Positions 4,803 to 5,670 of a stretch of 5,670 nucleotides of DNA are shown one piece after another (the stretch's first letter is position 1; each line of letters opens with the position of its first letter). The position numbers were made by a program, and so were the translations under genes. Source of the stretch: Mycoplasmatota bacterium (GTDB lineage Bacteria; Bacillota_I; Bacilli_A; Izemoplasmatales; Izemoplasmataceae); contig JAFLJX010000098.1 in the NCBI GenBank assembly GCA_022712785.1, forward strand, positions 1 through 5,670. The letters run 5' to 3'. The notes under the pieces were generated by a model that was not told where the DNA came from, made no database searches, and worked only from the letters and a program-made list of their open reading frames with translations.

Positions 4803-4831
4803 ATTATATTTCATTCACTATGTAAAGTAAA
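4803..4831 (-). promoter_or_regulatory. Probable promoter upstream of tnpB
   Basis: On the minus strand: -35 TTTACT (4826-4831), a 17-base spacer, and a perfect TATAAT (4803-4808). The start would be near 4796, about 20 bases before the left-end hairpin. A second TATAAT at 4782-4787 lacks a usable -35. Confidence 0.5.
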
Positions 4832-4903
4832 GTTTTAAAATTAGAAGCATTACATCAAAACATCAATTGAAAATAATTCATAATTAAAAATTGGTTTATT
4901 TCA

Positions 4904-4941
4904 TCCCCCACTTAACTAGTTTGAAGAGGGAGTTTTCTTAA
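4904..4941 (-). repeat. Degenerate second copy of the IS200/IS605 right-end hairpin
   Basis: On the minus strand TTAAGAAAACTCCCTCTTCAAA is followed by CTAGTTAAGTGGGGGATG. It aligns with the tnpB right end (TAAGAATCCCTTGCTTCAAA ... TTAAGTGAGGGAGTG), with the same CCC/GGG and CTT/AAG stems but about 10 bases missing from the apical stem. It has the same orientation as the tnpB element and no gene attached. The remaining gene-free sequence (4832-4903 and 4942-4985) is AT-rich and shows nothing else I can support. Confidence 0.65.
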
Positions 4942-4987
4942 ACAATGTTGATAAAAAAAGAAAGCAGTAAATGACTTCTAAACAAAC

Positions 4988-5010
4988 ATAATGGATTTCC
5001 AATCCATTAT
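4988..5010 (-). terminator. Second hairpin downstream of degV
   Basis: A perfect 10-bp stem (ATAATGGATT/AATCCATTAT, 3-base loop) is followed on the minus strand by GTTTGTTT. It lies about 30 bases after the degV stop and behind a stronger terminator, so it may be a backup terminator or a stabilising 3' hairpin. Confidence 0.5.
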
Positions 5011-5015
5011 TCACC

Positions 5016-5046
5016 AAAAAAGAAGCAAGGTTTTCACCATTACTTC
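5016..5046 (-). terminator. Intrinsic terminator overlapping the degV stop
   Basis: On the minus strand GAAGTAATGGT (5046-5036) pairs with ACCTTGCTTC (5031-5022) with one bulge and one G-T pair, then six T's follow (complement of 5016-5021). The left arm includes the last Lys codon and the TAA stop. Confidence 0.8.
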
Positions 5047-5670
5047 TTAATATAATATCCAACACCTATTGTTTTAGGTCCAGCGTGTGCGCCAACTACA
5101 GCAGTTAGCGGCATAGAAAACACATCTTTTAATTCAGGATCGTTTTCTTGTAGTCTACTAAATATATAATCTCTAGTATCAGGATTATTTGCGTGAATTA
5201 TAAATGGTTCAACGTTTAACCCTTTAGTTTCTTTAAAGTATAAATCAAGAATATGTTCAATTGCTTTTTTAAATGTTCTGATTTTTTCAACTGTCACAAC
5301 TTTTCCGTCATCAATAGTTAAAACTGGTTTAAGTTTTAATGCATTTCCAATAAATCCAGAAGCATTTGATAATCTACCATTTTTAACAAGATATGTTAAT
5401 GTATTTACTGCGAAATACATTTTATTATTGTCTCTTATATAATATAACTCTTTTGTAATGTCTTCTACACTTCGTCCGTCTTTAACCATTTTCGCAGCTG
5501 TTAGAACCATTTTTGCTTGTGGAAAAGCTAGAGACTTAGAATCAAATACTTTTACATCCAGCTCTTCAACTTCGTTCGCAGCCATTAATGCTGCGTTAAA
5601 TATCCCACTCATCTCTTTTGAGATAGTTATTACTATAGCGTCAGTATATCCTTCTTTTACTAATTCTTCA
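5040..5670 (-). CDS. DegV family (FakB-type) fatty acid-binding protein, N-terminus outside window
   Basis: The frame is open from the right edge to TAA at 5040-5042, giving 209 visible residues of a family usually near 280. Recognisable family segments are AIVITISKEMSGIFNAA (the SSxLSGT-type loop), VFDSKSLAF, LTYLVKNGRLSNASGFIGNALKLKPVLTIDDG in the middle, and the C-terminal signature VVGAHAGPKTIGVGYY. DegV/FakB proteins bind a single fatty acid and, in species with FakA, present it for phosphorylation and entry to phospholipid synthesis; they are cytosolic. The missing N-terminus would hold the first fatty-acid contact loop (T-x-S), so the start and any promoter are unseen. The ATG at 5612 is internal to the domain and not the true start. 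Which FakB paralogue and lipid preference cannot be told from this part. Confidence 0.93.
   Translation of the reverse strand, partial: EELVKEGYTDAIVITISKEMSGIFNAALMAANEVEELDVKVFDSKSLAFPQAKMVLTAAKMVKDGRSVEDITKELYYIRDNNKMYFAVNTLTYLVKNGRLSNASGFIGNALKLKPVLTIDDGKVVTVEKIRTFKKAIEHILDLYFKETKGLNVEPFIIHANNPDTRDYIFSRLQENDPELKDVFSMPLTAVVGAHAGPKTIGVGYYIKK

Overview
This is an AT-rich window (GC about 30%) with strong AGGAGG-type ribosome binding sites, short intergenic gaps and AT-flanked intrinsic terminators. Tryptophan is read from TGG and TGA appears to act as a stop. The gene content (PadR/HAAS pair, DegV, TetR, tnpB-only IS200/IS605 element) points to a low-GC member of the Bacillota or a Mollicutes-related lineage that uses the standard bacterial code. 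Genus cannot be fixed from the window.

Layout, left to right. A TetR-type regulator enters from the left edge (+, ends at 471) and stops at a strong hairpin terminator. Convergent to it lies a two-gene operon on the minus strand. A PadR-family repressor gene (1932 to 1609) overlaps the start of a 365-residue membrane protein (1619 to 522). That protein has an N-terminal HAAS/DUF1700 domain followed by six tandem two-helix membrane repeats. The operon promoter is bracketed by two perfect 19-bp direct copies of a TGTGT-A-ACACA operator, as expected for autorepression. Upstream is a small two-helix membrane protein gene (2306 to 2082) with its own terminator. Its promoter lies inside a 26-bp perfect inverted repeat, which gives it an almost mirror-image counterpart on the plus strand.

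From 2390 to 4940 the window has an accessory character. A DUF3800 gene (3402/3393 to 2695, minus) is followed by about 290 bases without a gene that hold several compact RNA-like folds: a GAAA-tetraloop hairpin, a long bulged hairpin, a bidirectional terminator and a clean three-way junction. The long hairpin and the three-way junction share an approximately 25-base direct repeat. Known comparative work has linked DUF3800 genes to several structured RNA classes, so this is the best candidate here for an undescribed protein-RNA system. Immediately upstream is a tnpB-only IS200/IS605 (IS1341-type) element with intact RuvC residues, a right-end hairpin array that should be the omega RNA (reRNA) scaffold, and a left-end hairpin that doubles as a terminator ahead of tnpB. 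A second, shortened copy of the right-end hairpin at about 4905-4940 looks like the scar of an older relative.

The right edge carries the C-terminal three quarters of a DegV/FakB-type fatty-acid-binding protein (minus), closed by two tandem hairpins. The PadR/HAAS pair and the small membrane gene look like ordinary envelope-related chromosomal genes. The DUF3800-RNA block plus the tnpB element look like an insertion between them and degV.
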